A program made the position numbers and the translations under genes. From the NCBI GenBank assembly GCA_035620975.1, contig DASPFV010000309.1, positions 1 to 19,624 of the forward strand: a stretch of 19,624 nucleotides of DNA. The letters run 5' to 3'. The notes beneath the pieces are model-generated. The model was not told where the DNA came from. It saw nothing but the letters and a program-made list of their open reading frames with translations, and made no database searches. Below, piece by piece: positions 1 through 7,804 of the stretch (positions are counted from its first letter, which is position 1; every line of letters starts with the position of its first letter). This DNA is from DASPFV01 sp035620975. Its GTDB lineage: Bacteria > Acidobacteriota > Vicinamibacteria > Vicinamibacterales > 2-12-FULL-66-21.

Positions 1-1023
1 GGCGCCGGGACGCCTGTTCAGAATGGCACGCTGGTCTCATTTACGACGACGATCGGGCGAATCGAGCCGTCCGAGGCGCGGACCCAGAACGGGCAGGTCC
101 GCGTGAGGTTCATCGCCGGCAACCAGAGCGGCACGGCGACCATCACCGCGTTCTCGGGCGGCGCCTCGGGGCGTCTCGAGAACCTGCGGGTGGGAACGGC
201 TGCGGTCGAGCGCGTCATCCTGAGCGCTAATCCCCAGGCGCTCGGCCCCAGCGGGGGATCGACGGAGATCCAGGCCCGCGTCGAGGATGTGAACGGCCTC
301 GGGCTCAGTGGAGTACCTGTCTCGTTCACGGCGAGTGCGGGCGCCCTGTCGCCGAATCCAGCAACCACTGATGCCAACGGCGTGGCGACGACCACCTTGA
401 GCACCACGCAGGAGGCCGAAGTCACGGCCAGCGTCGGCGGCAAGACGTCGGAGACGGCCCTCAAGATCACGCTGCGGCCGCGGACTGGAATCCGAATCAC
501 GGCGCCGACCGACACGGTCACCGCGGGCCAGCCCGCTCGGTTCACCATCGGCGTCAGCGAGAACGCGAACGTCAGCAACGTCACCGTCAGCTATGGCGAC
601 GGCGACAGCGACTCCCTCGGTGCGCTGAGCGGCGAGACGACGATTGCGCACGTGTACGACGAAGCGGGTACGTATCGGGTCCAGGCATCCGCGCGCGACG
701 TGACCGGATTCACCGAGTCGGTGGCTACGTCGCTCACCGTGCTGCCCGGCCAGCCGCCCGGCGTGACGATCACCGCGTCGAACCCGACGCCTGCCATCAA
801 CGAGGTCATCACCCTGATCGCGAACGTCACCGGTGCGACCTCGACGATCGTGCGGTACAGCTGGAACTTCGGCGCCGACGCCGTGCCGGCTACGCTCGAT
901 ACGACCAGCAACCGCGTGACCGTCCGCTGGACCACGGCCGGCACGAAGGGGATCACCGTCACCGTGTTCCAGGCGACCGGGCCGAGCGGCGATGGCGGAA
1001 CGACAGTGGTTGTGAGGCCGTAA
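1..1023 (+). CDS. Ig-like/PKD-repeat surface protein, C-terminal part (5' end outside window)
   Basis: The reading frame is open from base 1 and stops with TAA at 1021-1023, so only the last 340 residues are visible. They form tandem beta-sandwich modules. Residues 1-60 and about 70-155 look like bacterial Ig-like (invasin/Big_1 type) domains, with the recurrent pattern of a 'GVPVSFTA' strand followed by 'TDANGVATTTL'. Residues about 160-247 and 253-340 look like PKD modules, with 'VSYGDGDSDS' and 'HVYDEAGTYRVQ' in the first and 'YSWNFG' in the second. Such repeats occur in secreted or cell-surface adhesins and matrix proteins. There is no C-terminal anchor, sorting signal or dockerin-like repeat in the visible part. 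The gene converges on the secretion operon. Being a secreted substrate of that machine is possible but not shown. The family call is firm; the exact function is unknown. Confidence 0.85.
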   Translation, partial: GAGTPVQNGTLVSFTTTIGRIEPSEARTQNGQVRVRFIAGNQSGTATITAFSGGASGRLENLRVGTAAVERVILSANPQALGPSGGSTEIQARVEDVNGLGLSGVPVSFTASAGALSPNPATTDANGVATTTLSTTQEAEVTASVGGKTSETALKITLRPRTGIRITAPTDTVTAGQPARFTIGVSENANVSNVTVSYGDGDSDSLGALSGETTIAHVYDEAGTYRVQASARDVTGFTESVATSLTVLPGQPPGVTITASNPTPAINEVITLIANVTGATSTIVRYSWNFGADAVPATLDTTSNRVTVRWTTAGTKGITVTVFQATGPSGDGGTTVVVRP

Positions 1024-1070
1024 CCAGGTCCGCAACCCGCGGGCGCGCACGCCCCGAGCATCTTTCTGCA

Positions 1071-1095
1071 GAGCCACGGCGTGAAGCCGTGGCTC
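1071..1095. repeat. Perfect 10-bp stem hairpin between convergent genes
   Basis: GAGCCACGGC (1071-1080) and GCCGTGGCTC (1086-1095) are exact inverse complements around the 5-nt loop GTGAA. The hairpin lies 47 nt after the stop of the Ig/PKD gene and between two convergent genes, so it could end transcription from either side. No T-run follows on either strand, so a classic intrinsic terminator is not supported. It could also be a copy of a dispersed palindromic repeat, which cannot be tested from one copy. Confidence 0.55.
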
Positions 1096-1359
1096 CTGCC
1101 TGACGCGGCTTTCGCCCGGCCCCAGCTGGTTGCCGCCAGGGGCCCGCGGCGACTCCTCTTGTTCTGTTCGACGACCGGCCGATCCGAGGTGCGGATGGGT
1201 TCTGCCACCCCATACCTCGCGTCACCGCGGGCCGTGATCGTTACGCGCTGGTGATCCTGGGACAGCGGAGCCAGGCTCTACCAGACCCTGGACGATCTGC
1301 TGGATTTCCTCTCTCGAGCTTCGCTCAACGCGGGGACGTACAAGCCGCGCGCACGAGGT
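1096..1359. other. Intergenic region without a recognised gene
   Basis: No complete gene is visible between the hairpin and the last gene of the secretion operon. A short plus-strand stretch at 1255-1362 would encode a peptide with protein-like composition ('LYQTLDDLLDFL', 'ASLNAGTYKP') but it has no start codon, follows a TGA at 1252-1254 and runs into the antisense of the pseudopilin gene. It may be the remnant of a decayed gene, or chance. Confidence 0.4.
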
Positions 1360-1761
1360 CTACCAGTCCGAGTAGTTCGTGCCGTCGAGCGCCTGGCCCT
1401 GCGCACCGCTCTTGACGTCGTAGATGCCCGGCTCGGCGGTCGGATTGCCCGGGTCGGGCTCGGCGGGAATCGTCTGCCAGGTGTCGGCGGACTGGGTGAG
1501 GGGGTCCTCCGGGATGGCGCGCATGTAGCCGTCGCTCACGAGCGCGTCGAGCGACGCGGGGTACTTCCCCTTGTCCGCGTAGTACTGGTCGATCGCATCG
1601 CGCATGCGGAACAGATCCGTCCGCAGCACGCTCTCCTGCGCATGGCGCACGGAGTTGCGGTATTGCACGAGCCCCATCGCCGCCAGGATGGAGATGAGCG
1701 AGAGGACGACGAGCAGCTCGATGAGGGTGAAGCCTCGCTGGCTTCGGACAGTGCAGGTCAT
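1360..1761 (-). CDS. gspG: GspG-like major pseudopilin
   Basis: A 133-residue protein with a short basic leader of nine residues, then the type IV prepilin motif RG|FTLIELLVV, with cleavage expected after the glycine and methylation of the new N-terminal Phe; Glu is at the conserved fifth position. One hydrophobic helix follows, then an alpha-helical segment ('LRTDLFRMRDAIDQYYADKGKYP') and the C-terminal GspG signature with 'PEDPLTQ' and 'DGTNYSDW'. These fit the major pseudopilin of type II secretion, which polymerises into the periplasmic pseudopilus, and its usual length of 130-150 residues. It is the last gene of the operon, 31 nt after the paralogous pseudopilin gene. A prepilin peptidase is not encoded in the window. 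Calling it GspG rather than another pseudopilin rests on its size and C-terminal motif. Confidence 0.88.
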   Translation of the reverse strand: MTCTVRSQRGFTLIELLVVLSLISILAAMGLVQYRNSVRHAQESVLRTDLFRMRDAIDQYYADKGKYPASLDALVSDGYMRAIPEDPLTQSADTWQTIPAEPDPGNPTAEPGIYDVKSGAQGQALDGTNYSDW

Positions 1762-1792
1762 GGTGATGTTCCAGAGTGGACTGGCGTGGCTC

Positions 1793-2341
1793 CTACCAGT
1801 CGCGGTACTTCGTTCCGTCCAGCGCCGTCCCTTCCGCCTTGGAGTAGACGTCGTACACGTTCTGGCCGCCCCATGATGTCGCGTCCGGGCGATCCTGGTA
1901 CGAGCGCAGGCCCCAGTCGGTCGAATTCGTGAGGGGATCGATTGGAACCCGCCGCAGGAACTTCAGCTTCCGCCCGGACGCATCGTTGGCCACGCTGACG
2001 CCCTCCACCAGCGTCTCGAGGTCGGGCGGATAGCCCTCGCTGCCCGCGCGCACGTCCGTGGACCCGATGAGGCCCATGTCGACCGCATCCTTGAACTTGT
2101 CGATCGCCGTCCGCATCTCGCGCAGCGAGCGGCGGAGCTCCGCCTCGCGCTGACGCTGGATCGTGACACGGGCGAGCGGCATCGCGGCCGAGGCCAGGAT
2201 GATCAGAATCGTCGAGACGACCAGCAGCTCGATGAACGTGAAGCCGTGCGAGGGACGCAGGCGTGCCAGTCCGGCCCGCCCTCCCGTCCTGCGGGCTGTG
2301 GTGATCGCTCGCCATCGAGTCTGCCCGGGCGTCCTGCTCAC
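1793..2341 (-). CDS. Second GspG-like pseudopilin
   Basis: A 182-residue prepilin-like protein. The cleavage motif is HG|FTFIELLVV at residues 32-41, followed by the hydrophobic helix, a charged helix ('LRRSLREMRTAIDKFKDA') and a C-terminal region ending 'LDGTKYRDW', nearly the same ending as the next gene ('LDGTNYSDW'). The two are therefore tandem paralogues, this one having an extra segment before the end. The start is GTG at 2341, overlapping the secretin stop as GTGA, a typical translational coupling. No later in-frame start precedes the prepilin motif, so the leader is about 32 residues, unusually long for this family. It could be a second major-type subunit or a minor pseudopilin that primes or tips the fibre. 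Confidence 0.83.
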   Translation of the reverse strand: MSRTPGQTRWRAITTARRTGGRAGLARLRPSHGFTFIELLVVSTILIILASAAMPLARVTIQRQREAELRRSLREMRTAIDKFKDAVDMGLIGSTDVRAGSEGYPPDLETLVEGVSVANDASGRKLKFLRRVPIDPLTNSTDWGLRSYQDRPDATSWGGQNVYDVYSKAEGTALDGTKYRDW

Positions 2342-4854
2342 CGTACGGTCACCGTCACCGGCGCAAACTGCAGCGCCACCGAGCCGCCCTCGGGATTGCT
2401 CCCCACTCCGCTCACCTGAATCAGCGAGTTCCCCTGTCCGATCGCATCGAAGAGGAGCGCGGCGAGCAGGCCCGTTCCGGATGCCCCGGCCTGGTCGCCG
2501 GTGCGGGTAATGGCGATGTCGACCCGCCCGGCGACGTTGTCGATGCGCGGCGTGAACGCCGCCGTCACGCCGCCCTGGCGCATGAACGTGCCCTCCTGCA
2601 CGTTGCGCACGCGCAGCACGGAGGGATTGAAGGTGACCGTCACCGTCAACGTCGAAAGACGGCTGGCGTTGTTCACCGAGAGCGGCGTGGTATAGGGCCC
2701 CCCCGCCACGCGCATCTCGGGGCTCGCCGTGACCAGGATCTGAGCGGCGCCGCCGGCAGGTGCCGCGGGTGCGCCACCGGGCGGCACGGGCACCTGATCA
2801 CGTGGCGTCGTGTCCGGCGTCGGGGCCGCCCCGGTCGGCGCCGGCGGTGCTCCCGGAGGAGCCGCTCCCGGTTCCGTTGCGGGAGCCGGCGGCACGGCCG
2901 GAGGCGGCGGGAACGCCGGCCGTTCGGGCAGCGGGCCGACGGGCGTCGGGATGCTCGTCGTACCAGGCGGCGGCGGCGAAGGCCCGAGGGGCGCGCCGGG
3001 TGTCGCCGCGGCAGGGGGGCCAGGCACGCCGCCGGCGGGAGCGCCGGGGACGGACGCCGGCGAGAACACCTGCCCGCCAGCCGGAGCCTCCTCGGGTGCC
3101 GGCGGCGGCGCGATGAGCTGCGGCGGTCCGCTCAAGCCGATGTTCTGCTGGGTGCCGATGTAGATGGGCGCCAGGTCGTCGACCGTCAGCTCGTGCGTGC
3201 GGACGATGTGCGGCGTCAGGAGCATCACGATGTCACGCTGCTCGCCCGATCGGTTGTTGTTCGCGAAGATCTGGTTCAGCACCGGGACATTGATGAGCCC
3301 GGGGATGCCGCTGATCGCCCGGCGTTCCTCCTCGCGGATGAGCCCGGCGAGGAGGTTCGACTCCCCCTCGCGGAGACGCAGCTTGGTGCCGACCTTGCGC
3401 GACGCGAACGACGGCACCGACTGGCCGGCGACGTCGATGGACGGCCCGAGCGCGCTGTTCTCGATGATGAGCTCCAGGATGACTTCCCCGTCGTACGTGA
3501 CGCGGGGCGTCATCTCCATGTTGATCCCCACCGGGCGGTAGTTGAACGACGACTGGGGGATGCTCGCGAACCCGCCTGACACTGCCGCCCCGAACACGGT
3601 GGACACGACGGGAATCTCTTCGCCGAGGTTCAGCGTCAGCTTCTGCCCTTCCTGGCCGCGCAGCTGCGGCTTGGCGAGGAGGCGGCTGCGGCTGTCCTGC
3701 TCGAGGAACCGGATCACGGCCGTCGGGACCGCCATGTAGAAGTCCGCGGTGCTCACCCCCTGCGAAATCGTGTTCAGGTTGAAGGGCGGCGGCGAGGGGG
3801 ACGGCGTGCCCGGGGTCGCCGAGGTGTTCGGCGGCGCGACCTCGGGCGAGAAGATCAGGTTCACGGCGTAGGCGTTCAGGTCGATGCCGTACTGCTTGAG
3901 CCGAGTGCGGCTCACTTCCAGGATCTGGACGTCCACCACCACTTCGGCGCGCGGCCGGTCGTTGGCGCGAATCAGCCGCTCGATGATGTCGACGACCGGC
4001 GCCGTGGCGCGGACCGTGATTGTATTCGCCGTCTTGTTCGGGAAGAGCGCCGGCTGCACCGTCATCTGCGGAATTCGCATGATCGTGTTGATGATCTGCG
4101 AGACTTCCTGCGCGTCGGCGTGTGAGAGATAGAACACGCGCACGACGAGGTCGTCGTACTTCTGGTGCCCCTGCGCGTTGTCGAGCGCCACCACGATGGT
4201 GGTCGGGTTCAGGACCTTGTAGAAGTGGCCGTTCGTGGAGAGGATCGTCTGCAGGGCCTCCTCGACCGTCACCCCCTCGAGCGAGACGGTGACGGCCCGG
4301 TCCTGGAAGAGCTGCGGATCGATCTGAATGTTGATGCCGGTCTGCTGGCCGATGAAGTTCAGGACGTCCCGCAGGCTTGCGTTGTTGAACTGGACCTTCA
4401 ACGGGTCGCGGTTGGCGGGATTGAGGAGCGGCGTCGCCTGCGCACGGGCCTGCTGCCGGAGCTGCTCGATGGCCGGCCGCGGCCGGGATTTCTCGATGCG
4501 CTCCCGGATGGTCCGCTCCAGCTCCGAGACGCGGGCAGCGGCCAGGCGGTTGGAGCCGTCCAGCTCGAGCGCGCGGCGGTACTCGAGCAGCGCCGCATCC
4601 AGCTGATCCTTCTCCTCGAGCTCGCGCGCCCGGGTGAGGTGGTCGCGCGACGCGTTCTGCATGGCCCGTTCGAGCGCGATCTTGTACTCCGCCTGCTCGG
4701 GCTTCTCCTGGAGCGCGGTCTGATAGTGCTGCACCGCCGTATCCCAGTCGCCGTTCCGCGCCGCCTCCTCGCCGCGACGAAAGGCGCGGCCGGCGGCGCA
4801 GCCGGACACCAGCACGGTGAGCAAGATCAGCGCGAACAGCCTGTGCTTCGACAC
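2338..4854 (-). CDS. gspD: TPR-secretin-cohesin outer-membrane channel protein (GspD/PilQ family)
   Basis: An 838-residue lipoprotein. A signal peptide ends in the lipobox LVSGC, with Cys19 as lipidation site. Then come TPR-like repeats (about 25-115), an N0/STN domain (152-225), a secretin N domain (237-302), the secretin core (305-552, containing 'LLAKPQL' and 'GIPGLINVPVLNQIF'), a 130-residue Pro/Ala/Gly-rich linker (575-705) and a C-terminal cohesin-like beta-sandwich (706-838, 'VTFNPSVLRVRNV'). Secretins form the multimeric outer-membrane gate for secreted proteins or pili. The frame stays open upstream to 4977, but that part is derived from an inverted-repeat element. GTG at 4854 has GGAG five nucleotides upstream and starts exactly at the signal peptide, so I chose it; GTG at 4860 is the alternative. 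The fused cohesin module is the oddity. Confidence 0.9.
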   Translation of the reverse strand: MSKHRLFALILLTVLVSGCAAGRAFRRGEEAARNGDWDTAVQHYQTALQEKPEQAEYKIALERAMQNASRDHLTRARELEEKDQLDAALLEYRRALELDGSNRLAAARVSELERTIRERIEKSRPRPAIEQLRQQARAQATPLLNPANRDPLKVQFNNASLRDVLNFIGQQTGINIQIDPQLFQDRAVTVSLEGVTVEEALQTILSTNGHFYKVLNPTTIVVALDNAQGHQKYDDLVVRVFYLSHADAQEVSQIINTIMRIPQMTVQPALFPNKTANTITVRATAPVVDIIERLIRANDRPRAEVVVDVQILEVSRTRLKQYGIDLNAYAVNLIFSPEVAPPNTSATPGTPSPSPPPFNLNTISQGVSTADFYMAVPTAVIRFLEQDSRSRLLAKPQLRGQEGQKLTLNLGEEIPVVSTVFGAAVSGGFASIPQSSFNYRPVGINMEMTPRVTYDGEVILELIIENSALGPSIDVAGQSVPSFASRKVGTKLRLREGESNLLAGLIREEERRAISGIPGLINVPVLNQIFANNNRSGEQRDIVMLLTPHIVRTHELTVDDLAPIYIGTQQNIGLSGPPQLIAPPPAPEEAPAGGQVFSPASVPGAPAGGVPGPPAAATPGAPLGPSPPPPGTTSIPTPVGPLPERPAFPPPPAVPPAPATEPGAAPPGAPPAPTGAAPTPDTTPRDQVPVPPGGAPAAPAGGAAQILVTASPEMRVAGGPYTTPLSVNNASRLSTLTVTVTFNPSVLRVRNVQEGTFMRQGGVTAAFTPRIDNVAGRVDIAITRTGDQAGASGTGLLAALLFDAIGQGNSLIQVSGVGSNPEGGSVALQFAPVTVTVR

Positions 4855-4876
4855 GGGCACTCCAATCCGTGAATGT

Positions 4877-4908
4877 GCGCGCCGGCGGCCGCCGGCCGCC
4901 CGGCGCGC
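4877..4908. repeat. GC-rich hairpin just upstream of the secretin start
   Basis: GCGCGCCGG (4877-4885) pairs exactly with CCGGCGCGC (4900-4908), and the loop region contains nested GGCC pairings. It lies 22 nt before the secretin start in the direction of transcription and touches the left end of the inverted-repeat element. It could slow ribosome access to, or transcription into, the secretin gene. It is followed by no T-run. Confidence 0.5.
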
Positions 4909-5074
4909 TAGTCCCCTGGAAGCGTGATCACCCACACAAGTCCCGGGCGGGGCATCCCGGCCGGCTGCGTTGCTCATCGCTCACTCATGCCCAATAAGCT
5001 CGCTCTTCGCGCCTTGCCCGCCGGTCGCCGCGCTCCGGGACTTGTGCAAGTCATCCACGCTTTCCAGGGACTAG
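4908..5074. mobile_element. Long inverted-repeat element with CTAG ends (MITE-like)
   Basis: The left arm (4908-4946) and the inverse complement of the right arm (5035-5074) agree over about 40 nt with a few mismatches and small indels. Both begin CTAGTCC, share CTGGAA and GCGTG, and end in ACAAGTCCCGG. The 167-bp unit has no coding capacity and its inner part can also partly fold back. Both ends lie at CTAG. IS630/Tc1-mariner relatives are known to prefer CTAG and duplicate TA, so a non-autonomous element of that type is an attractive inference. It fills the only long gap of the secretion operon, and its right CTAG supplies the TAG stop of the preceding gene. It may also act as an RNA hairpin that changes secretin expression. 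One copy alone cannot prove mobility. Confidence 0.6.
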
Positions 5075-5646
5075 CGGGGCGGGCAGCCGCTCAGCGGCAG
5101 CGTCCGCCGTCCTGTGCCGTTGACGTACTCGATGGTGACCGACTCCACGCCGATCTTCACGACGCGGTACCGGCCGTCCATGATTTTCCCCTCCTGCCCC
5201 TCGACCGTGAAGCCCTTGCAGTCGCTGAACGCGGCAACCTTTCCGAGCGTCGGATGATCGATCACACCCATGAACCGCAGGTCGATGGGCGGCGGCCCCG
5301 GTGGCGGGCCCGGCGCGACGGTGGGCAGCGGACCCTCGGGCCCTGGCCTGGCCGGACCGGGCACCGGCGGGGCGGGCGCCGGTTTCGGCCGGAAGCGGAA
5401 CGGGTTGCGCTCCACCTCGCCCGGCGTGGGCCGTGCTGCTTCCAGCATTTCCAGCCGCACGTTCAGCTCCGCCGGATCCACGACGGCCTCCGCCGCCCCC
5501 GCGGGTCCCGGCTGAGCCGTCGGCGCAGCCGGCCTCACGATGGCCGCGCCCGGCCACAGCCGCATCGCACCGTACGCGGCCACGGCCACGGCGAGGACCG
5601 CGAGGAGCCACGCGCGGCGCCCGCGATGGGGCGTCTCAGCCGCCAT
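5071..5646 (-). CDS. GspC/PilP-like inner-membrane connector protein
   Basis: A 191-residue protein with a basic N-terminus, one membrane helix (about residues 11-30), a variable region with 'ERNPFRFRP', a Pro/Gly-rich linker (about 88-122) and a C-terminal small beta-domain: 'LRFMGVIDHPTLGKVAAF', then 'YRVVKIGVESVTIEY' and 'RRTLPLSG'. That pattern matches the HR domain of GspC and the related domain of PilP, which links the inner-membrane complex to the N0 domain of the secretin. The location directly before the secretin gene supports this. The start ATG at 5646 overlaps the pilO-like stop by 11 nt. There is no lipobox, so it resembles GspC (membrane anchor) rather than PilP (lipoprotein) in topology. 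Its stop codon coincides with the end of the inverted-repeat element. Confidence 0.75.
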   Translation of the reverse strand: MAAETPHRGRRAWLLAVLAVAVAAYGAMRLWPGAAIVRPAAPTAQPGPAGAAEAVVDPAELNVRLEMLEAARPTPGEVERNPFRFRPKPAPAPPVPGPARPGPEGPLPTVAPGPPPGPPPIDLRFMGVIDHPTLGKVAAFSDCKGFTVEGQEGKIMDGRYRVVKIGVESVTIEYVNGTGRRTLPLSGCPPR

Positions 5647-6211
5647 GCGCTCCGACCCGATAGTAGGTCGAGACCTGCACGTTCACAATCAGATCGCCTT
5701 CACCTTCCGTGCTCTGCGTGAGCGCCACGTTTTCCAGGATCAGGAACTCTTCGGCCGTCTCGAGCGAATGGACGAAGCGGCGGATGTTCCGGTAGGGCCC
5801 ACTGAGGACGTACGTGGCGGTCAGCTTGCCCAGCTCGCTCCCGCGTTCCTGATCGGTGTCGATGGTCGAGCGCTCCCGCTGCAGGTCGGCCTCCTCGGCC
5901 AGCTCGTTCAGCCGGAAAAACGTGATGCTGCGCGCGTCGCGCTGGGTTGACGGCAGCACGGCGCTGTAGAACTTCTTGAGCTCCTCGTCGGCCGACGCCT
6001 TGCCCGAGACCGTGGAGCGCGCCGCGGCGTGATCGCGCCGCGCGCGCGCGAGTGCCGCGGCCGCGGCCTGGGCCTCCATCTCGCCGCCGGCCACGCGCCG
6101 CGACAGCGGAACGACGACCGCCAGGAACAGCGCGGCATTCACCACGATTGCGGCGACGATCGGATAGATGTACCGGCGCTTCTCGGCGAGGATGCGGCGC
6201 GTCAGCGTCAT
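5636..6211 (-). CDS. pilO: PilO/GspM-like alignment complex protein
   Basis: A 191-residue bitopic protein. A short cytoplasmic tail ('LTRRILAEKRRYIYP') leads into one membrane helix (about 17-36), then a coiled-coil region rich in Ala, Arg and Glu (about 42-75) and a periplasmic ferredoxin-like domain with 'LTATYVLSGPYRNIRRFVHS', typical of PilO. In pili and type II systems PilO/GspM pairs with PilN/GspL and sets the inner-membrane assembly platform. The frame continues upstream to 6508, but ATG at 6211 overlaps the pilN-like stop as ATGA and gives a normal family length, so it is the likely start. Gene order M-N-O-P matches type IV pilus alignment operons. Confidence 0.83.
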   Translation of the reverse strand: MTLTRRILAEKRRYIYPIVAAIVVNAALFLAVVVPLSRRVAGGEMEAQAAAAALARARRDHAAARSTVSGKASADEELKKFYSAVLPSTQRDARSITFFRLNELAEEADLQRERSTIDTDQERGSELGKLTATYVLSGPYRNIRRFVHSLETAEEFLILENVALTQSTEGEGDLIVNVQVSTYYRVGAHGG

Positions 6212-6804
6212 CGGCGCACCGCCGGGGCTTCCGCCGGCGGCGGAGCGGGCTCGCCGCCGGGACGATAGATGGCCTCCAGCGTGACCTGCTGCAGCCCCTC
6301 CTCCGTCTCCACCTGCTGCCGGGTCACCACCTCCTCGAACGCGCCGGTCTGTTCCAGGTTCTGCTGAAACTCCTCCGCGTCCTGGTACCGCCGCGCCAGC
6401 ACGACCATCGAAACGCGCGTCACCCCACGGTCCACGCCGGGCCGTACCGACCGCAGCATCACGTCGGCCGGCATCGTGGCCTCGAGGTGGTTGAAGAACG
6501 CCGTCCACGAGAACGTGCGCCGGTCGATGAGGGTGTTCGCCTCCCGCGCGGCATTGACGACGAGCTGGAGTTCCTTCTGGTCGATGCCCCGTCGAATCTC
6601 GGCCGCCTCGCGGGTGAGCCGGTCCGCTTCGGCGCGGTCCTGCCGGATCCCCGAGGACAGCTCCGTGTTGTGCCGCGACAGCCGCAGCAGCGTGACGACG
6701 TTGACGAGCGTCACACCCAGCACCAGCGCCGCCGCGATGATGAGCACGAAGTGCACGGCGCGCTCGTTGTAGAACGGGCGGGTGGAGAGGTTCGCTCTGA
6801 GCAT
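6208..6804 (-). CDS. pilN: PilN-like alignment complex protein
   Basis: A 198-residue protein starting 'MLRANLSTRPFYNERAVHF'; the 'NLSTRPFYN' motif is the conserved cytoplasmic segment of PilN that binds PilM. A membrane helix (about 18-41) is followed by a coiled coil (about 42-80) and a periplasmic alpha/beta domain. A Pro/Ala-rich tail ends the protein. Start choice: the PilM-like stop is in GTGATG, so ATG at 6804 (1-nt overlap) or GTG at 6807 (one residue longer) are both possible. The function is as inner-membrane scaffold that couples cytoplasmic PilM to periplasmic PilO. In type II systems PilM plus PilN correspond to the single protein GspL, so the split form is pilus-like. Confidence 0.87.
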   Translation of the reverse strand: MLRANLSTRPFYNERAVHFVLIIAAALVLGVTLVNVVTLLRLSRHNTELSSGIRQDRAEADRLTREAAEIRRGIDQKELQLVVNAAREANTLIDRRTFSWTAFFNHLEATMPADVMLRSVRPGVDRGVTRVSMVVLARRYQDAEEFQQNLEQTGAFEEVVTRQQVETEEGLQQVTLEAIYRPGGEPAPPPAEAPAVRR

Positions 6805-7804
6805 CACGCCACCGCCGTAGCGCGCGGACGGACGCCGGTCCGCTCCCGGAGCAGCACGCCCACGGCCGGCGCCAGCGCGTCGAGCAGGGCGGGATTCACC
6901 GCGATCCGGTCCCGGAGGCCGGCCGCCGGCAGGAAGTCCAGCGGCTCCACCCGCACGCCCAGCCGCTCCTCCAGGCTCCGTCGGGCCCGTTCGGCGTGAT
7001 CGGTGCCGTACACGGACGCCCCCGTGAGGGTCACGCGGGAAAAACCTCCGCCGCCCAGGCGATCCTCGTGGTACATCGCCGTCTGGTGCACGAGGTCCGC
7101 GAGATCGCCCTCGGACGCCGAGCGATTGCGGAAGAACACGAGATCCTCGCCCCGCACCACCGCCAGGGTCACGTAGTCGGCGGACACGTGCACCAGCAGC
7201 CAGTCTCCGTCAATCGGCGAGGCGGCAAGCGCGGCGTTCACGAGGCTGAACGTCGCGATGTCCACCAGGCCGGCGTGGAGGCCGGCGGCGTCGCACGCGG
7301 CCTCGTACTTCTCGATGATGTCGCGGCGCGCGAGGGTGACGACGAACTCCCGGCCGCCGCTGGCGGCCGGCAGCGCCGGCACCCACGACAGCTGGGCGTC
7401 CTCGATCTTGAACGGCGCGGCCTTGCGCACCTGCCAGCGTATCAGCTGGTCCAGGTCGCTCGCCTTCGCCGGCACCTTCTCGAAGCGCACGAGCGACACC
7501 TTCGCCACGGTATCGGGCAGCACGAGCGCGAGCCGGCGCGGCCGTCCCGCCAGCCGGTCGAGCACGGTGGTGATCGTGCCCGAGAGCGCCGCCTGGTCGA
7601 GGACGTTCGGCGTGTTCAGCGCCGGCTCCACCACGCCCGACGCCAGCGGCTCGACCGAGTAGCTCAGCACCGTCCCGCCCGCCTCGTCCATGGTGACACC
7701 GGACACGCGGTCGCGCGCGATCTCGAGCGCCAGCGACGGGGGCGGGCTGGTGAACAACGGCCGCCGGCCGGATCTGCGGGGCGCCGTCGGCGAGGACGGG
7801 GGGC

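Noticed and set aside
2740..3132. The proline-rich stretch in the secretin as a frameshifted or junk region
   Set aside because: The frame is intact on both sides and the composition (Pro, Ala, Gly) is that of a genuine flexible linker between two folded domains.
4855..4977. N-terminal extension of the secretin frame upstream of 4854
   Set aside because: The extra 41 residues derive from the inverted-repeat element and GC hairpin; the signal peptide with lipobox begins at the GTG at 4854, which has its own GGAG site.
6212..6508. Upstream extension of the pilO-like frame
   Set aside because: It overlaps the pilN-like gene completely and is not protein-like; ATG at 6211 gives an ATGA coupling and family-typical length.
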